This document shows positions 10,246 through 20,562 of a stretch of 64,000 bases of DNA, piece after piece; position 1 is the stretch's first letter; each line of letters opens with the position of its first letter. The notes below the pieces were generated by a model, which was not told the DNA's origin, ran no database searches, and saw nothing but the letters and a program-made list of their open reading frames with translations. Both the position numbers and the translations under genes were made by a program. Source of the DNA: Rachicladosporium sp. CCFEE 5018 (Eukaryota; Ascomycota; Dothideomycetes; Cladosporiales; Cladosporiaceae); contig KZ111149.1 of NCBI GenBank assembly GCA_002077045.2, positions 344,019-408,018 of the forward strand. Direction: 5' to 3'.

Positions 10246-11894
10246 TCGGACACTGCAGACGGAGTTGGCGAACCCCACATCACATTCGACTTCAATTTCA
10301 TGACTCTGGCGTTCGATATGATGGGACTTTCTCTTAATCGACGACAGATAGTATCCGATAATTAATGCAGAGGGCATCCAGCGGCAACTGCACCCTATTT
10401 TGCATCAGGTGGTCGCTGTCTATACCGGGCAAGTCCTGTCGACATGGCGCGCAAACTTGCTCTTTGGTTTGTAAGATGCAACCAATCTTTTTATAGTTTC
10501 CGTCTGTTCCCCGATCATGTGTACGCTATTGTTGCCGGCTATATGCCCACGCGTGGACACAATCGAGACAGCCAATCGGCCGCTAGCTCTCCGGTGGTTC
10601 CGAGATCCCCTGCCCACGTGCCTTCCACGTTTGATGTTCACCGAGACACGAACCTTGATGTGGTGACTTGAAACGGCACTTGCTCTTGACATCGCTCAGT
10701 ATCGCAGCCGTGCACTTTCGCATCTTACAGGCGATGCCATCGGGTCAACATCGCCCGCTCAATTATCGCTTGCCTGATCCCGGGCAAACACTGCAGTACT
10801 GCCCAATGGGTCCCTAGATCGAGGGCGCCGATCATTGCCAATGGTGTCAATATCAACAGGGCGAGGGAGTCACCCTGCAGACAGCATCCTCGGTTTGCAT
10901 TGTTCCGGCGTCGAGAGATGTTAACGGCCGCCCCATTTTAGACGAGGTGCTTATTACTGTCCCCTGTCAGCAAGCACGGTACGGGCTGGTCATGTCCACT
11001 TCATCGCATCAAGCGTGGTTCCGAAGCATGGTCACCAGGATCCCCTCATGCAATGCACGATGGCACTTCCTGCGGCATTTGACGGAGCACGGAATATAAA
11101 GCCCAGCACAAGCCAACGCATGGTCTCGGAGAATCCGCGGTGACAAGCCTGTAACACTCGTCAGAATCATTCCCCGGTTTGTGAGGCAAATTGGCTTGTC
11201 ATAAGGCTGCTCGGAGACGCTACTGTAGACTTCGATGCTGACACGCCGAAGTCGAATGGATCTTCGAGGCTGATGCAGAAGCCGTTGTGATCTACATCAA
11301 CGGCTGTACGACCCGATGCAAGATCAGGGCTAATTGGCAGCACCAGGTGGGAGATATCTCCGCGTCCGGCAGATGCCTTACCTATTAAAGTGCTGCACGC
11401 CATCGGCACTGCGTCCGGCAGGGTCCCCGGTGGGATGGTACCCTGCATACTGAGACGTCTCGAGTAACGTTCGAGGATCATGCTGTACGCGTCCTGCATA
11501 GAGGACTGTGAACGACATGCTCCGTCCCGCTGCACAGCCCTTTTGCTGCCTTGATGACCTCCTGCGTAGCCCGAGCAATGGGCGACAATTGGGTATCAGC
11601 GTCGTCCACACCATCCGCACCACTATTTCATACTTCTCTCGGCGAGCCTGTGAGCTCTGTCTCCATACACGTATCAAGATGTTGGTGCTTGGATCGACTC
11701 GCGGACACTGGGGATGTCCTTGAGGCAAGGTAATCAATCTTCCGCGTATACGTTTCGTTGATCTCTTTCGTCTCGATGTAACGGTCTTTCTTTATCCATG
11801 TGTGGGTGGGTTTCTGAATCCTTCGACTTATCAGCATCCTGCGGATTAATCTATGCGTATGCTGTATTAGGCGGTACCCTCGACATTTTCAACT
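10246..11894. other. Gene-poor region
   Basis: About 1.65 kb without a convincing intact gene, the longest such stretch here. It contains only short overlapping frames. A possible gene relic lies at 11167-11837 on the minus strand and is listed separately. No tRNA, tandem array or transposon terminus was seen by eye. Confidence 0.4.
11167..11837 (-). pseudogene. Possible relic of a protein-coding gene, family unknown
   Basis: Three adjacent minus-strand frames each carry a stretch with coding-like composition but do not join. One covers 11628-11837, ends in a stop, and resumes in the same frame as DTQLSPIARATQEVIKAAKG before another stop. A second (11167-11535) reads SMQDAYSMILERYSRRLSMQ and then a Ser/Pro-rich tail of about 80 residues. 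The helix-like MILERYSRRL segment loosely recalls C-terminal regions of fungal zinc-cluster regulators, but no cysteine cluster is present. Interpretation as a decayed gene is tentative. Chance open frames are the alternative. Confidence 0.2.
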
Positions 11895-13070
11895 ATGAGC
11901 TCAGCAAAGGCACCTACTCCTTCGATTTATGCACAAAATGAGAGTCGCCGAGTGGCAGCTTTGCCTCCCACGACACGCTTCGACGATTCATTCGGATCCC
12001 AGTAAGACTGATCTTCGCAATGCCGATTCAATGACTAATGCAACTCAGGCTACGCTTCGCGCCATCACCCACAGATAGCTCAGATCCATGGAACGGCCCA
12101 AGATCCGTAACTGGCGCGAGGTTTGACACACCCTCTCCTTTGAGACTGACTCACATTCACTGACGTGCAGGCAAGCTACGCACCCCAGACACTCACAGCT
12201 GGAAGTCAGCCATGGGGAAGCGAGGAGTGGTACGCAGGACGAAGGGCGCCAGCATTGCAAGAGTCCTCAGCATGGAGCACATCGCAAGCAAATGCGCAGT
12301 CCCAACTTGGTCTACCAAATAGAGTACCGGGTGACCCTTCCTCACCCTGGGGCAGCACATGGCCTCCTCCGATGCTCCGCCGCAGTTCGTCTGAGCACAC
12401 CAGTCTCAGCCAGCTTCCAGCGTTCTACGCTGGCCAAACATCAGACAATAGCAAGAACTACCCACAACGCCGCCCATCTAACCGAGACGAGTTCGATGGA
12501 CCTTCACAGCTGCTCGACAAGCCCGTAGATGCCGACTACGAGCCTAAAGAGGAAGATCTTCCACAACTTCCCATAACCCTCTACGCCCAAGAGCAAGATG
12601 AAATCCTCACTCAAGTCAACGACCGCCTCTCGCAATGCGCCTACGACTTCGTGGCTCGCTACCAGTTCCCCATCCCTCTTGAGCCAGACAAGCGACCTGT
12701 CCGCGTTCCCAGCGACAGAGAGTGGTCCGAATGGGTCTACCTTCTGAAGCGCCTCGCGACGAAACGCCGCATCCCTAGCAGAGTGCGCTACAATGGGCAG
12801 ATCAAGCAGCTGATCACTATCTTGGAGAACTCGCTGGAGATGCGCCATGCTGCGAAGCATCAGAGTCGGCCGTTGAAGGACGACAGGAATGTGCTCCAGT
12901 TGGTCAGCTCGGGGTTACAGGTCGCGAAGATCGTCAAGGATGCGCCGGCTATGGGGTATTTGGATGCGTTGTATGTGAGGACGGAGATGTTGATAACGAG
13001 TCGAAGGGTGGGACGGTGCAGGGACAGGGGTCGGGCTTTGGAAGCAGATAACAAGTACGCGGTGCAGTAA
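11895..13070 (+). CDS. Fungal protein of unknown function
   Basis: Model of three exons: 11895-12001, 12049-12106 and 12171-13070, about 354 residues. Introns have GTAAGA/ACTCAG and GTAACT/GTGCAG ends with CTGAC- or CTAAT-type branch points, and all junctions keep frame. The first 150 residues are rich in S, P and Q with repeated tryptophans (SDPWNGPRS, GSQPWGSEEWY, SSPWGSTW) and look disordered. The second half (from about residue 185) is a compact helical region: LSQCAYDFVARYQFPIPLEP, then SEWVYLLKRLATKRRIPSR, then a region ending GYLDALYVRTEML. I do not recognise the family. Conserved-looking W-containing linear motifs plus a helical C-terminal domain suggest an adaptor, which is inference. 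The last 25 residues are basic and irregular, so an unseen 3' intron is possible. Confidence 0.6.
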
Positions 13071-13427
13071 TGGGGAAGCTCACTCGGCCAGAGTATTGCA
13101 AACAGGCGAGGCTCTGTGATGTTCTTGTCGTGCGAGTCACGCTCATGGAAATGCAAGTAGATGCCCCGTCAGCAGGAGGCTTTCTGCAGGCGCTCGATGT
13201 GTCCCGGAGGGAAGTACGACTACAGGACAAATCGAGTTCAAGGGGACCGCGGCGATGCATCCGATAGGATGTACAGCTATCATCTTGACTACGGTATCAC
13301 GGTCCCCATCAAGAAAGTGTAATAATACGGTGAAAAGCTGGCTGCCATGTAGCATTGTATCTCTCAACGTAAATGACCTCAGGTCGCTGGTACGCAATAC
13401 CATCTCGCAATTCGATGAGCAGGAAGA
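13071..13427. other. Intergenic region, no gene seen
   Basis: About 360 bp between the convergent orphan gene and the broken HET gene. Only short frames without coding character. Confidence 0.35.
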
Positions 13428-15556
13428 TCAGCTTCCCGTCGCCACAAGCTCCCACGTACAGAAATGACAAAGTCTCGCTTGCAGAGCCCGCCAGGACGGC
13501 TCGAGCAAGAGACCAGTGAGCGGCAATTGCATTGCAGCATCCGCGTAGACGGTGAAGTATGCGCTTGAGCCTCTATCAGGAGATATCTCAGGCGATCTGG
13601 GTACGTAGAAGTCGGCGATGTAGCTTCGACATCGTAGGATCGAAAGAGCTGGGGATGTGTACATCAGATGTAGGATTTCCGGATGACTTTCAAGGTCTTC
13701 GTCAAGCGCTTGCACATCGGCTAGATGGGCTATACAGGTGTTGTCGGATGTACAACCTGGCTTTTTCATGCATGTGACAGCCCTATGATATGGCTTGCCG
13801 TCCTGTTCAATCAGAGCACTGAATGCAACCACTGATGTGGAAGCGCGATCGCTGTCCATGATAGTCAGGACCGTACTGGGTGCACTTCCATGCTGCCCAA
13901 GACCATGATGGGAACTGGGTAAGTGGTCGCATGTGCGTGCTGTACTACTTTGAACTATCGTCGCAAGGTCGCTTAGCAGTCCAACACAGAGCGTCCACGA
14001 AGAACTCCCGTAGGAGTCCCCAGAGGCAGTCTCCGATAGTTTCGAGCATGCCTGCGACTGCATTCAGGTTATCGTCTGGGTACTTCACTTTTCGAGCTTG
14101 ATAGTCGGACATCAGTTCGGTGTACCTATCCACTGCGGGGGCTCTGGATCCCACTAAGTGCGTGTAGTCTTTTGAACATGCCTTTTGGGTCCTTCATATG
14201 CGCAGGTGGCTCCCGATGCCCTGCAACGCCCATTAATTCTGTCCCTGCTTTTTGCGCCGATATGTCGTCTTCATACCACACGATTCCGTAATGGCACATG
14301 AACAACACCTGCGCCTCAGTGTAGATAAGCAGGCGAGTGGAAAGCAACATTTCTTGGAGGGTTCACCCTCTCGTGTACCACTCACAATGGTCTAGCATGT
14401 TGTGAACCCCGGGCAGGCGATCAATGAGGTCAAACCTCGCAGTCCGGAACGGACGCTGTGTCAGAGATCTCGGCACACTGTTGATGCCCGACATGCCGTC
14501 GTGCACAGATGGTGCAGTACTGACAATGGTGAGCGCGGCCTGTCGATAGATCGCACGCAGTGAATTGATCTGTGCCGCCTTGTCCAGTTCGTCATCTTCC
14601 ACGATGCACAGAGCATCTATCCATATGTGTTTGAAGCCCAGGGAAGCAGCTCCAGAAATTGCATCCTGTACAGCGACAGGAAGCTCGATATTGGCAGCGA
14701 TGAGGCCGCCTTCCTCCATAGAAGCTGTCTTGTTCGCTCGCCTCAGGGTCAGCTGTGGTGCAGAACCCCAAACGTAGCTCAGAGCTGCATACTTTGGCCT
14801 TGGCTGTCCACGGACATGTTCTCGAATGCAATGCAGAGCAGTATCGATCGTTCTGAACACCCATGTGCTACCTTGCAGTGCTGATGGCGACCCCGAATCT
14901 GCTTCATAGTCATCATCTTCATCATCACCGTCGATGTGATCGTGGTCTTTTACGCATCTCGAGAGCCACGCTTTGCCGATGCTATTATCGAAGAGTGGTC
15001 CAACTTGACGGATACCCACGTGCACGCTTGGCGTAGTGTGTCGCTTGAACGCCAGCGATATCAGGCCAGCATACCCCGTGAACTGCAGATCGGTAACCGT
15101 GAGCACCCCAAACCCAACACGATGCTTGTTATCCACAAGACGGATGCTGCCTGCAGTTTTCGGAAAGCGCTCGGTCTTCCTGATCGGCCATAGATTAGCA
15201 TTACTACTACGATCCACGAGATAGGCGCAGAAGCTGCAAGTTCGAGCATGCTCCCTTAGAGACTTGCGGGATTTCCAGCTGATTACAAGTGGTGCTCGCT
15301 CCTGACTTAGTCTCAAGGTAAGCTTCCGGTCGTTGACGCGTTCGAAAGCGCGAAGCAGATTGCAGGCACCACAGGGACCTTCGCAAAGTTATGCTAACTG
15401 GTCGTGGTCATCTACAAGCGTGGGAGTAATGCCCAATGCGTCGCTGTCATCGCTCTCGTCACTCTCGTCGCTCTCGTCGCTCTCAGTGATCCAGTCGTCG
15501 TCGGCCATGCCTGACTGATAGACCTCTGACGACTCATCGCCATACTCGCTCGACAT
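13428..15556 (-). pseudogene. HET-domain gene, degenerate (heterokaryon-incompatibility type)
   Basis: HET proteins mediate non-self recognition and cell death after fusion of unlike hyphae. The reading frame begins at 15556 (MSSEYGDESSE) with an acidic SDESDESDESD run from a 9-bp tandem repeat. It includes a CEGPCGAC cysteine segment and then the HET core: YAALSYVWGS, the HIWIDALCI block, then QINSLRAIYRQAALTIVS. Three in-frame stops interrupt it. TAA at 15389-15391 lies before the cysteine segment. TGA at 14363-14365 sits where the family's RGWTLQE has tryptophan. TAG at 13945-13947 lies just before FPSWSWAAW. Frame changes are also needed near 14140-14165 and near 13810-13870 to reach the C-terminal region. 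No intron model removes all of these, so the gene is most likely dead. Sequencing error is unlikely to produce so many lesions. Confidence 0.8.
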
Positions 15557-16150
15557 ACCTGAACAACAGACACAGCGTCGCCTCCGCGCACTGTTCCCTC
15601 TTGTCGTCGTTCCCGAAGGTACTCGAATCGGGGACGGCGATCATGAGCATCATTGATCTCGCACTTCGACAGAGCCGCCGCGTATCGGTACGACACTCAG
15701 GGCTGCGCCGTGGAGGTGCATCTGCATTGACAGCCCACGTAAGGGCGACGGATGACCTGAAACGACGTATCTTTTCGCTCGGGTTGAACCTTTGATACCC
15801 GTCACGACCTTGTCACGAACGCAAACATATGTATGCAGTGGCCTCGATATGGCTTGGCATTCAGCCTGGCACCTTCTCGAGAGCCGAGGCTTCGGCTCCA
15901 AAAACGACATCGATGGCTTTGATGAGTGAACATACACAGCTCGACTATATACATTCTCTCGCGATGGCTCACTGGATCATGTATCCTGCGTCCACCCTGG
16001 TTACGTTCATGTCCCTGCAGAACTCCACAACGTGACCCCGACCTGAGATCAACAATGTGGAAGCCATAGCCTAGAAATCTTTCACTACACCTTTAGGGCT
16101 ATCTGGCGACTGGGAAGGATATTTGCCCTAATTAACTCACTTGGAGCGCA
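15557..16150. other. Intergenic region, no gene seen
   Basis: About 590 bp upstream of the thioesterase gene and of the HET remnant. Overlapping short frames only. Confidence 0.35.
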
Positions 16151-17125
16151 ATGAATCCTGCAATATCTTTCCACGCCGCAACAACTCCGACCCAAACGTC
16201 TCCCAACACCTACACCGCCGACTTCAACCCCGCCTGGACAATTGGCACAGTTCCCCACGGCGGCTTCGTAACAGCAGTATTCCTGCGTGTCGTCCGGCTG
16301 CACTTCGACACAACCTTGAAGAAGCAAGATCAGCCTTACACGCTCACCTTGCATCTCGAATTTCTCCGAAGAACGCAGACAGGACCGGCGAATTTCGTCG
16401 TCAAGGATGTCAAGCTAGGACGACAAACGAGCGTCGTACATGTGACGCTCAGTCAAGACGGCAGAGAGGAGGTAGTGGGCTATGTCACTAACTCCAATTT
16501 GAGCACTGAAGTGGGCGTGAGCTTCGCGACGAAATGGGAACTATCACCTCCAGCTCCCACAGCAGATGTAAGCAAGTTCGACAGTGATAATGATCGCACA
16601 TGGGGTGAACGCCATTCGTGGCCCTTCTCCGATTTCCGCAAAGCCACGCGGGGCATCCGGTCGATGTTCCCTCGCGGTGGTCAAGTAGCGCAGAATATCG
16701 TCGACGAGTGGCTCTGCCTGCGGAACGGCGAGAACTGGACGCAAGAGCTGCTCGGATCGATCGTAGACACCTTCCCGCAAGTGCTAGAGCACTACGTCCT
16801 CGGCTTCGATCCTTACAGCGTCGAACTGGAGAAGCGACTGAAGCCAGGGGAGCTGGAGAAGCAGATGAGTAATAATGGGGCGAAGATGTGGTATCCGACC
16901 ATCTTGCTGAACTTGGAGGTGAAGAAGGCATTGCCGGTGGAGGGAGTGAAGTGGCTGTTTGTGCGACTGCAGGCGAAGCAGATCAAGAATGGCCGCTTTG
17001 ACCTGGAAATCATTGTTATGGACGCAGACGGAGATCTGGTGGCACTGAGCCATCATGTCTGCTTTGCTGTTGGGTCTGAGAGGAATCTCGCGGTGAGAAG
17101 GAAGGATGGGGAGGCGAAGTTGTAA
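16151..17125 (+). CDS. Thioesterase-superfamily (double hotdog, acyl-CoA thioesterase-like) protein with AKL C-terminus
   Basis: Single exon, 324 residues. The N-terminal half carries hotdog-fold features of the fungal thioesterase-like superfamily: WTIGTVPHGGFVTAVFLR, where a central helix follows the HGG turn, then LHLEFLRRTQTGPANFVVKDVKLGR and VHVTLSQDGREEV. The C-terminal half contains the second domain with WYPTILLNLEVKKALPVEGVKWLFVR and a final strand pair DLEIIVMDADGDLVALSHH. The protein is predicted to hydrolyse an acyl-CoA or related thioester; the substrate is unknown. It ends in AKL, a canonical PTS1 form, so peroxisomal location is plausible. A paralogue lies at 43289-44491 with two introns and a different C-terminus. 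Confidence 0.8.
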   Translation: MNPAISFHAATTPTQTSPNTYTADFNPAWTIGTVPHGGFVTAVFLRVVRLHFDTTLKKQDQPYTLTLHLEFLRRTQTGPANFVVKDVKLGRQTSVVHVTLSQDGREEVVGYVTNSNLSTEVGVSFATKWELSPPAPTADVSKFDSDNDRTWGERHSWPFSDFRKATRGIRSMFPRGGQVAQNIVDEWLCLRNGENWTQELLGSIVDTFPQVLEHYVLGFDPYSVELEKRLKPGELEKQMSNNGAKMWYPTILLNLEVKKALPVEGVKWLFVRLQAKQIKNGRFDLEIIVMDADGDLVALSHHVCFAVGSERNLAVRRKDGEAKL

Positions 17126-17649
17126 AGCATGATGATGGGTTTGAATGTATATATGAGTGTACCAATGCACTTATGGCGGCCTAGTCAGGGATCGTAGGTA
17201 CCTCAAACAGCTTGGTCTTGTAAGGTTGATCTTGCAAAAGTGACGGAGATCGTCAAACACCGGCGAGCTCATGGAGGTGGAGTTCGCTGAGAGGACTGTT
17301 TTGCTTGTGTGGAAAGGCAGAAGATCGAATACCTACCTTTTCTTGCAGTTACTTGACATGTTGGCGACGTTCCCTCTCTGGGAAAATCGAAGTACGAAAC
17401 CGCCATGTTGATGCAGAATTGGTTTCTCGAGTGTATGTGCGAGAAACTGTTTTGAGACACTCAGACTTTGCTGGCTCTCGACGCTGCACTGACCTGTCAC
17501 TCGCCGCGGGGATGCCATGAGCTCGAGTCCATCATCTGGTCAAATCATGCATGCCCAGTGATGTACCTGCATGTAACGATAGAAGCATTGATGTCTTGAC
17601 TAGCACTGCATAACTTTGTTCTTTCACGTCCTCTCCGTCACTCCTTCCC
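17126..17649. other. Intergenic region, no gene seen
   Basis: About 520 bp upstream of the aminopeptidase gene. Several short overlapping frames, none with coding character. Confidence 0.4.
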
Positions 17650-20562
17650 ATGAGGTCTTTCCTCCGACTGCGAGCCACTCCAGCTGCCCGCCAGTACCCC
17701 ACCACAACTCGGACCTTCCTCACTGAGACAACGCCATACAACCCTCACGGCATAGGCGGCGTGCGCAGAATCAGCAGCACCACGTGTACATTGCTGCAGC
17801 CTCGGAGTCAGTCTGGAGTAATTCATAAACCTTTTCGCAGCCCTCAATCTCGGTCCACACTTTCTCCTACCCAACGAAGACACTGCTCCCATCGCCGCAA
17901 CATGTGTCGTCAACACCGCGAGGCGGACACCACGGGGTCCAGCTTGGATATCAGCAAGGGCCGCGAGGTGCTGCCGAAGAATGTGAAACCGCTTCACTAT
18001 GACTTGACCCTCGAGCCGAACTTCGAGAAGTTCACGTATGAGGGGACGGTCGTGATCGAGTTGGACGTAGTGGAAGATACCAAGAGCATATCGCTCAATA
18101 CTCTCGAGCTGGACATCCACTCCACCAAGATCACGTCTGGAGACACAACAGTCACATCCTCGCCTACCCTGTCATTCGACGAGGACAGCCAGACAACGAA
18201 GATCGAGTTCAATGACACGATCCCCGCTGGCCGAAAGGCGACCCTGACGCAGAAGTTCACGGGCACGCTGAACGATAAGATGGCTGGATTCTACCGCTCT
18301 TCGTACAAAGGCGCAGATGGCAAGGATGCGTACCTCGCCACAACGCAGATGGAGGCCACGGACGCGCGAAGAGCTTTCCCCTGCTTCGACGAGCCAGCGC
18401 TGAAAGCTACCTACACCGTCACTCTGATCGCGGACGAGAAGATGACGTGTTTGAGCAACATGGATGTAGCGAGCGAGAAGGCGGTGGAGGCTGCGGGCTC
18501 TGGGCCGAAGCGGAAGGTTGTGACGTTCAACAAGACACCGCTCATGTCGACGTACTTGCTTGCGTTCATTGTGGGCGAGCTGAAGGTCTACGAGACGAAC
18601 GAGTTCCGCGTGCCCGTGCGGGTCTTCTGCACACCTGACAAGGAGATCGAGCATAGTCATTTCTCGGCGAAGTTGGGTGCGCAGACCCTGAAGTTCTACG
18701 AGGAGCAGTTTGACAGCAAGTTTCCACTGCCGAAGATGGACATGGTGGCTATTCCGGACTTCGCGGCAGGCGCCATGGAGAATTGGGGTCTGGTCACATA
18801 CCGAGTGGTTGACTTGCTACTTGACGAGAAGAACTCGAGTGCATCCACCAAGCAGCGCATTGCTGAGGTCGTGCAGCACGAGCTAGCCCATCAGTGGTTC
18901 GGCAACTTAGTGACCATGGATTTCTGGGATGGTCTGTGGCTCAACGAGGGCTTCGCAACTTGGATGTCGTGGTACTCGTGCAACATCTTCTACCCAGAGT
19001 GGAACGTGTGGCAGAGCTACGTGACCGACAACTTGCAATCAGCCCTCGGTCTTGACTCCTTGCGGAGCTCGCATCCAATCGAAGTGCCTGTGAAGCGCGC
19101 CGATGAGATCAACCAGATCTTCGATGCGATCTCCTACTCGAAAGGATCGTGCGTCATTCGCATGATCTCCAAATACCTCGGTGAAGACGTCTTCATGGAA
19201 GGTATCCGGCGCTACCTCAAGAAACACGCTTACGGCAACACGCAAACCGAAGATCTCTGGGCCGCGCTCAGCGACGCAAGCGGCAAAGACGTCGAGCGCG
19301 TAGCCGACATCTGGACGAAGAACATCGGCTTCCCTGTCGTGACAGTCACGGAGAACACCAAAGACTCTACAATCCACGTAAAGCAGAATCGCTTTCTCCG
19401 CACTGCTGATGTCAAGCCCGAAGAAGACAAGACACTCTTCCCCGTAATCCTCGGCCTGCGAACCAAAGACGGTATCAATGAAGACCTTACGCTCAACGAC
19501 CGCGAAGCGGACTTCAAGGTCCCTGATCTTGATTTCTACAAGATCAACGCAGATCACTCGGGCATCTACCGCACATCCTACACACCCCAGCGTCTTGCAA
19601 AGCTAGGCGAGAACGCCAAAGCCGGACTTCTCACAGTCGAGGACCGCGCTGGTATGATCGCCGACGCCGGTGCTCTGTCTGCAGCAGGCTACAGCAAGAC
19701 GTCCGGCCTGCTCTCCCTCGTCAAGTCGTTCGATGCTGAACCCGACTTCGTTGTCTGGGATGAGCTCACAGCCCGCATCGGCGCAATCCGCAGCGCATGG
19801 ATTTTCGAATCGCAAGACAAGAAAGACGCCCTCCGCACATTCCAACGCGATCTCGTAGCGAAGAAATCTCACGAACTTGGCTGGGAATTCAAGCCCTCTG
19901 ACGGACACATCCAGCAGCAGTTCAAGGCCCTTCTCTTTGGTGCCGCGGCTTCAGCGGGTGATGAGAAGACCAAGACCGCCGCGTTCGAGATGTTCGAGAA
20001 ATTCACCGCCGGCGACCGCTCAGCGCTTCACCCCAACTTGAGGTCTTCCGTCTACGCCGTCGTGCTCCGCTACGGCGGCGCAAAGGAATACGATGCTCTT
20101 GTGCACGAGTACACCACAGCCGCCACTTCTGACGAGCGTAACGCCGCGCTCCGGTCCCTTGGCCGCGCGCAGAGTCCGGAGTTGATCCAGCGTACCCTCG
20201 CTTACTCGCTGAGTCCGCAGGTCAAGGAGCAGGACGTCTACCTCCCGCTCGCTGGACTTCGGGCCCATAAAGAGGGTATCGAGGCGTTCTGGGCGTGGAT
20301 GAAGGAGAATTGGGAGACACTCAGGAAGAAGATGCCACCTTCTTTCACGTTGCTGGGGAGCACGGTTAGTATGGCTACGAGTGGGTTTACGAAGCAAGAG
20401 CAGTTGGAGGATGTGGAGGCGTTCTTCAAAGAACGGTCGACGAAGGGTTTCGACAGGAACTTGGCGCAGTCTATTGATGCGGTGCGCGCTAAGATCGGCT
20501 GGCTGGAGAGGGATGGGAAGGATGTTGAGGATTGGCTTAAGGCGGAGAAGTACTTGAAATAG
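17650..20562 (+). CDS. M1-family zinc aminopeptidase (APE2/AAP1 type)
   Basis: Single exon, 970 residues from the ATG at 17650. The peptidase part starts about residue 100 (SKGREVLPKNVKPLHYDLTL). Catalytic features: GAMEN exopeptidase motif at 374-378, zinc site HELAH at 410-414 with the third ligand Glu in LNEGF at about 433, and the later ISYSKGSCVIRMI segment. An ERAP1_C-like helical domain fills the C-terminal third. The protein removes N-terminal residues from peptides. The first 85 residues are arginine- and serine-rich without acidic clusters, resembling a mitochondrial presequence. An internal ATG at 17902 would give a cytosolic form of about 886 residues, closer to the usual family length. 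The last 35 codons are repeated downstream of both N gaps. Confidence 0.93.
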   Translation: MRSFLRLRATPAARQYPTTTRTFLTETTPYNPHGIGGVRRISSTTCTLLQPRSQSGVIHKPFRSPQSRSTLSPTQRRHCSHRRNMCRQHREADTTGSSLDISKGREVLPKNVKPLHYDLTLEPNFEKFTYEGTVVIELDVVEDTKSISLNTLELDIHSTKITSGDTTVTSSPTLSFDEDSQTTKIEFNDTIPAGRKATLTQKFTGTLNDKMAGFYRSSYKGADGKDAYLATTQMEATDARRAFPCFDEPALKATYTVTLIADEKMTCLSNMDVASEKAVEAAGSGPKRKVVTFNKTPLMSTYLLAFIVGELKVYETNEFRVPVRVFCTPDKEIEHSHFSAKLGAQTLKFYEEQFDSKFPLPKMDMVAIPDFAAGAMENWGLVTYRVVDLLLDEKNSSASTKQRIAEVVQHELAHQWFGNLVTMDFWDGLWLNEGFATWMSWYSCNIFYPEWNVWQSYVTDNLQSALGLDSLRSSHPIEVPVKRADEINQIFDAISYSKGSCVIRMISKYLGEDVFMEGIRRYLKKHAYGNTQTEDLWAALSDASGKDVERVADIWTKNIGFPVVTVTENTKDSTIHVKQNRFLRTADVKPEEDKTLFPVILGLRTKDGINEDLTLNDREADFKVPDLDFYKINADHSGIYRTSYTPQRLAKLGENAKAGLLTVEDRAGMIADAGALSAAGYSKTSGLLSLVKSFDAEPDFVVWDELTARIGAIRSAWIFESQDKKDALRTFQRDLVAKKSHELGWEFKPSDGHIQQQFKALLFGAAASAGDEKTKTAAFEMFEKFTAGDRSALHPNLRSSVYAVVLRYGGAKEYDALVHEYTTAATSDERNAALRSLGRAQSPELIQRTLAYSLSPQVKEQDVYLPLAGLRAHKEGIEAFWAWMKENWETLRKKMPPSFTLLGSTVSMATSGFTKQEQLEDVEAFFKERSTKGFDRNLAQSIDAVRAKIGWLERDGKDVEDWLKAEKYLK

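Noticed and set aside
14100..14363. Interpretation of the HET frame changes as ordinary introns
   Set aside because: No GT-AG pair of normal length keeps the conserved blocks in frame here, and the TGA sits inside the conserved RGWTLQE block itself.
19039..19557. 172-residue antisense frame inside the aminopeptidase gene
   Set aside because: It lies wholly opposite a well-conserved coding region and has no domain; it mirrors codon usage of the sense strand.
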